From Pseudomonas tohonis (lineage in GTDB: Bacteria; Pseudomonadota; Gammaproteobacteria; Pseudomonadales; Pseudomonadaceae): DNA of 64,000 nucleotides. The notes beneath the pieces were generated by a model, which worked only from the letters and a program-made list of their open reading frames with translations, was not told the DNA's origin and did no database searches. The stretch lies in contig NZ_AP023189.1 of assembly GCF_012767755.2 (NCBI RefSeq), positions 3,722,001 to 3,786,000 of the forward strand, read 5' to 3'. Each line of letters begins with the position of its first letter. Positions within the stretch are counted from its first letter, which is position 1. Below, one piece after another: positions 62,101 through 64,000 of this stretch. Position numbers and translations under genes: made by a program.

Positions 62101-64000
62101 AGCTGCTGGCGCACGCGTCGATCCGCGAAGCGGCGGTGCTGGCCCAGGACGGCAACGCTGGCCCGCAACTGGTGGCCTACCTGGTGCCCGGCGGCGACTT
62201 CGACGAGGCCCCGCTGCGCGAGGCCCTGAAAGCCCACCTGCGCGAGCACCTGCCGGACTACATGGTGCCGGCGCACCTGCTGTTCCTCGACCACCTGCCG
62301 CTGACCACCAATGGCAAGCTCGACCGCAGGGCGCTGCCGGCGCTGGATGCCGGCGTGGTGCAGGCCGCCTACGTGGCGCCGCGCAACGACCTCGAACGGG
62401 GTATCGCCGACATCTGGCAGGACATCCTCAAGGTCGCGCGCATCGGCGTGACCGATAACTTCTTCGAGCTGGGCGGGGATTCCATCATCTCCATCCAGGT
62501 GGTGAGCCGGGCGCGCCAGGCGGGCATCCTGTTCACCCCGAAGGACCTGTTCCTGCACCAGAGCGTGCAGGAGCTGGCCGCCGTCGCGCGCCTCGGCGAT
62601 GCCCAGGTCATCGACCAGGGGCCGGTGACCGGGCCGCTCGCCCTGCTGCCCATCCAGCAGACCTTCTTCGACACCGACATCCCCCAGCGCCAGCACTGGA
62701 ACCAGGCCGTCCTGTTGCGCCCGACGGTGGCCCTGCAGCCGGCGCGCCTGGAACAGGCACTGGCGGCCCTGCTGGTCCACCACGACGCCTTGCGCCAGGG
62801 CTTCGAGCAGCGGGACGGCGCCTGGCAGGCCCAGGTGCTCGCACCCGACGCCCTGCGCCCGGTGCTCTGGCACCGCCAGTTGGCCACGACCGCTGAGCTC
62901 GCGGCCCTCGCCGACCAGGCCCAGCGCAGCCTCGCCCTGGAATCGGCCGAGCTGGTCCGTGCCGTGCTGGTCGACCTGGCCGACGGCAGCCAGCGCCTGC
63001 TGCTGGCCATCCACCACCTGGCGGTGGACGGGGTTTCCTGGCGCATCCTTTTCGAGGACCTGCAAAGCCTCTACCGCCAGCTCGACGCCGGGCACGCACC
63101 GACGCTGCCCGCCAAGACCAGCGCCACCAAAGCCTGGGCCGAGCGCCTGCACGGCTACGCCGCGAGCACCGCCGGCCGCGCCGCCCTGCCCTACTGGCTG
63201 GCGCAACTGGCCGACGCCCCGGTCGACCTGCCTTGCGACAACCCCCACGGCAGCCTGCGCAACAGCCAGGCCAGGACCCTCAGCAGCCACCTCGACCAGG
63301 CCGCCACCCGGCGCCTGCTGCAGATCGCCCCGGCGGCCTACCGCACCCAGATCAACGACCTGCTGCTGACCGCCCTCGCCCGCGTCGTCGCCCGCTGGAG
63401 CGGCCACCCGGACGTGCTCGTGCAGCTGGAAGGCCACGGCCGCGAGGACCTGTTCGATGACATCGACCTGACCCGCACCGTGGGCTGGTTCACCAGCCTG
63501 TTCCCGGTGAAGCTGAGCGTCGGCGACGACCTGGCCGGCTCGATCAAGGGCGTCAAGGAAGCCCTGCGCGCCCTGCCCGACAAGGGCCTGTCGTTCGGTG
63601 CCCTGCGCCACCTGGGCGAGGCCGACACCCGCCAGCGCCTGGCCGCCCTGCCGAGGCCGCGCATCACCTTCAACTACCTGGGCCAGTTCGATAACAGCTT
63701 CGACGATGCCGAAGGCGCGCTCTTCGTGCCGGCGCCGGAAGGCAGCGGCCAGGAACAGAGCGAGGAGGCCCCGCTGGGCAACTGGCTGACCCTCAATGGG
63801 CAGATCTATGGCGGCGAGCTGAACATCGGCTGGACCTTCAGCCAGGACATGTACGACGAGGGCACCATCGCGCGCCTGGCCGAGGCTTACAGCCGCGAGC
63901 TGCACGCGCTGATCGAGCATTGCTGCAGCGCCGGCAGCCGGGGCGCGACGCCGTCGGACTTCCCCCTGGCCGGGCTGACCCAGGCGCAACTCGACAGGCT
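56190..64000 (+). CDS. Pyoverdine non-ribosomal peptide synthetase, partial (C-A-T / C-A-T-E ...)
   Basis: Open to the end of the window: 2603 codons, no stop. Module 3: condensation (HHIISDAW, His176), adenylation (YTSGSTGKPKG near 649) and carrier (LGGHSL, Ser1036). Module 4: condensation (HHIVADGW, His1218), adenylation (YTSGSTGQPKG near 1697), carrier (LGGDSI, Ser2098) and epimerisation (HHLAVDGVSW near 2275; EGHGRED; FNYLGQFD). The end (TPSDFPLAGLTQAQLD) is the lead into another condensation domain. Pockets read DVWHVSLIDK (serine-like) and DFWNVGMVHK (threonine-like), so the product would continue Ser then D-Thr or D-allo-Thr. The ATG shares one base with the previous stop (TGATG). Confidence 0.93.
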   Translation, partial: MQSHSLSALVERFIKLPAEPRKTLYRQMSDKGISLSRLPIPVTRGQFEHLPLSFAQERQWFLWELDPTSTAYNMPLALRLRGPLDRAALQHAFDGLVARHESLRIRFYEHDARRYQRVEVAAPLAIVDETLPPGTDLHRHLEALIDEPFDLLTGDLLRVRLIQLGEQDHILLLVQHHIISDAWSMQVMAQELVQLYSARQAGQPEALEPLPIQYGDYALWQRHWMEAGERDRQLGWWKTQLGAHHPVLELPTDRPRPAVQNTQGASLDVPLPAALARRLHALAQQENATPFMLLLASFQALLHRYSGQQEIRVGVPVANRQRAEVQRLIGFFVNTQVLNARFEENPGFRSLLQQVRQLALGAQTHQDLPFEQLVEALQPERSLSHTPLFQVMYNHLQAERGTPDQGSSELQVEPVPREVRSAQFDLSLTTFESAEGLTATLVYATDLFDAATIERMAGHWLGLLEAIVAQPDTPIAELPLLSPSERETQLHGWNATATAYPLDTPVHQLIETQVQRAPDAPALAFGADTLSYAALNQRANRLAHALIAQGVGPDSLVGIAVERSIEMVVGLLAILKAGGAYVPLDPEYPAERLAYMLDDSGVNLLLSQSHLDLPLAEGVQRIDLDIESLADFPETNPGVALDPENLAYVIYTSGSTGKPKGAGNRHSALTNRLCWMQQAYGLDASDSVLQKTPFSFDVSVWEFFWPLMTGARLVVAAPGDHRDPARLVALIERENITTLHFVPSMLQAFLLDPQVERCVSLKRIVCSGEALPVDAQQQVFARLPQAGLYNLYGPTEAAIDVTHWTCVDEGKDGVPIGQPIANLGCYILDANLEPVPVGVLGELYLTGVGLARGYHRRPALTAERFVANPFVAGERMYRTGDLARYRENGVIEYAGRIDHQVKIRGLRIELGEIEARLMELDEVREAVVLAVDQRLVGYVVPAQSDLDTEQLASQLRNGLPDYMVPAQWVLLESMPLSPNGKLERKALPQPDAVQSRKEYAEPQAGLERQLADIWQALLGVERVGRHDGFFELGGHSLLATQVVSRVRQQLQREVSLRTLFEHPQLSDFARAIERPLAQAEPPLLPVSREQPLPLSYAQERQWFLWQLEPESAAYHIPSALRLKGTLEIAALEHAFSDLIARHESLRTHFGQQQDTTVQIIAAPYPLSIDVDHLAATASAESWLQAEISRPFDLRRGPLLRARLLRLDERDHILAVTLHHIVADGWSMQLMVEELVRLYHGHAQGLATSLPALPIQYADYAAWQRQWMDAGERDRQLAYWTAQLGGEQPVLELPLDHPRPAVSRHLGARLHVEIPAELTAHLKQLARQHDVTLFTLLLASFQALLHRYSGQADIRIGVPIANRNRLETEGLIGFFVNTLVLRAELDGQMPLPALLKQARQALLAAQAHQDLPFEQLVTALSPERSLAHSPLFQVMYNHQTASGSERALPVIADLEVDAMGWSHHTAQFDLTLDTFERQGDDGTLQAILTYATDLFEEATVQRLADHWRNLLTAMVASPNQRLAELPMLSPSEQQANLLAWNPAPTRFPVESCLHSLFEQRAAEAPDSIALSFEDQSLAYGELNRRANRIAHRLIAEGVKPDTLVGLAAGRGLEVIVGLLAILKAGGAYVPLDPAYPEDRLAYLIEDSGLSLLLAEDGARERLAIPAQVRVLALETDDGQGRDDNPNVALSPANLAYVIYTSGSTGQPKGALLSHANALRLFTATDAWFGFGPQDVWSLFHSFAFDFSVWEIFGALLYGGRLVIVPQWVTRSPDEFHALLCREGVTVLNQTPSAFKALMGVACAASDQASALRYVVFGGEALEVKGLAPWFERFGDSAPRLVNMYGITETTVHVTWRPLSKADLHQAASSPIGEAIPDLTWYLLDGALNPVAQSCTGELYVGGPGLARGYLKRPALSATRFVPNPFSKDGERLYRTGDLARYRSDGVIEYIGRLDQQVKIRGFRIELGEIEAQLLAHASIREAAVLAQDGNAGPQLVAYLVPGGDFDEAPLREALKAHLREHLPDYMVPAHLLFLDHLPLTTNGKLDRRALPALDAGVVQAAYVAPRNDLERGIADIWQDILKVARIGVTDNFFELGGDSIISIQVVSRARQAGILFTPKDLFLHQSVQELAAVARLGDAQVIDQGPVTGPLALLPIQQTFFDTDIPQRQHWNQAVLLRPTVALQPARLEQALAALLVHHDALRQGFEQRDGAWQAQVLAPDALRPVLWHRQLATTAELAALADQAQRSLALESAELVRAVLVDLADGSQRLLLAIHHLAVDGVSWRILFEDLQSLYRQLDAGHAPTLPAKTSATKAWAERLHGYAASTAGRAALPYWLAQLADAPVDLPCDNPHGSLRNSQARTLSSHLDQAATRRLLQIAPAAYRTQINDLLLTALARVVARWSGHPDVLVQLEGHGREDLFDDIDLTRTVGWFTSLFPVKLSVGDDLAGSIKGVKEALRALPDKGLSFGALRHLGEADTRQRLAALPRPRITFNYLGQFDNSFDDAEGALFVPAPEGSGQEQSEEAPLGNWLTLNGQIYGGELNIGWTFSQDMYDEGTIARLAEAYSRELHALIEHCCSAGSRGATPSDFPLAGLTQAQLDR

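Overview
The window is high-GC DNA with short intergenic gaps and gene content typical of Pseudomonas. The pyoverdine block has the P. aeruginosa order pvdQ-pvdA-fpvI-fpvR-pvdR-pvdT-opmQ-pvdP-pvdM-pvdN-pvdO-pvdE. The species cannot be fixed from the sequence. There is no phage, insertion sequence, CRISPR array, tRNA or rRNA that I can support.

Region 1 (1-147) is the tail of an outer-membrane efflux protein, followed by a terminator and a cluster of dispersed palindromic repeats.

Region 2 (about 0.5-17 kb) is an aromatic catabolic block read mostly leftward. From right to left it holds iacH-iacA-iacB-iacI-iacC-iacD-iacE-iacF-iacG, the indole-3-acetic acid (auxin) degradation genes. Next come an OprD-type porin, divergent catR, and the catBCA operon that takes catechol into the beta-ketoadipate pathway. 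Catechol is the reported end product of iac-type auxin degradation, so the locus looks like a nearly self-contained auxin-to-central-metabolism island. Left of catA are three further leftward genes of unassigned role: an opine/octopine-dehydrogenase-family protein, a 3-hydroxyacyl-CoA dehydrogenase and a NIPSNAP protein.

Region 3 (17-29.3 kb) is read mostly rightward from the same 785-bp divergent control region. It holds a branched-chain-amino-acid-type ABC importer (one gene fuses permease and ATPase), a ketopantoate-reductase-like protein, a class II aldolase and a PAS-containing chemoreceptor in one apparent operon. An AraC regulator (leftward), an MFS transporter and the MarR regulator iacR follow. 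Uptake, sensing, regulation and degradation therefore sit together.

Region 4 (29.5-64 kb) begins with an unknown small gene and continues with the pyoverdine locus: periplasmic maturation (pvdQ, P, M, N, O), ornithine hydroxylation (pvdA), receptor regulation (fpvI/fpvR), recycling efflux (pvdR/T/opmQ), inner-membrane export (pvdE) and two peptide synthetases, the second running off the window. Six elements TAAAT-N16-CGT, the PvdS (iron-starvation sigma) promoter signature, precede pvdA, pvdR, pvdP, pvdM, pvdE and the first synthetase, all with exactly 16 bp spacing. pvdF and fpvA, which flank pvdE in P. aeruginosa PAO1, are absent here. Binding-pocket residues suggest module order D-(Gln-like), Dab, Ser, D-Thr.

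Several families of palindromic intergenic repeats are scattered through the window, three of them inside operons.
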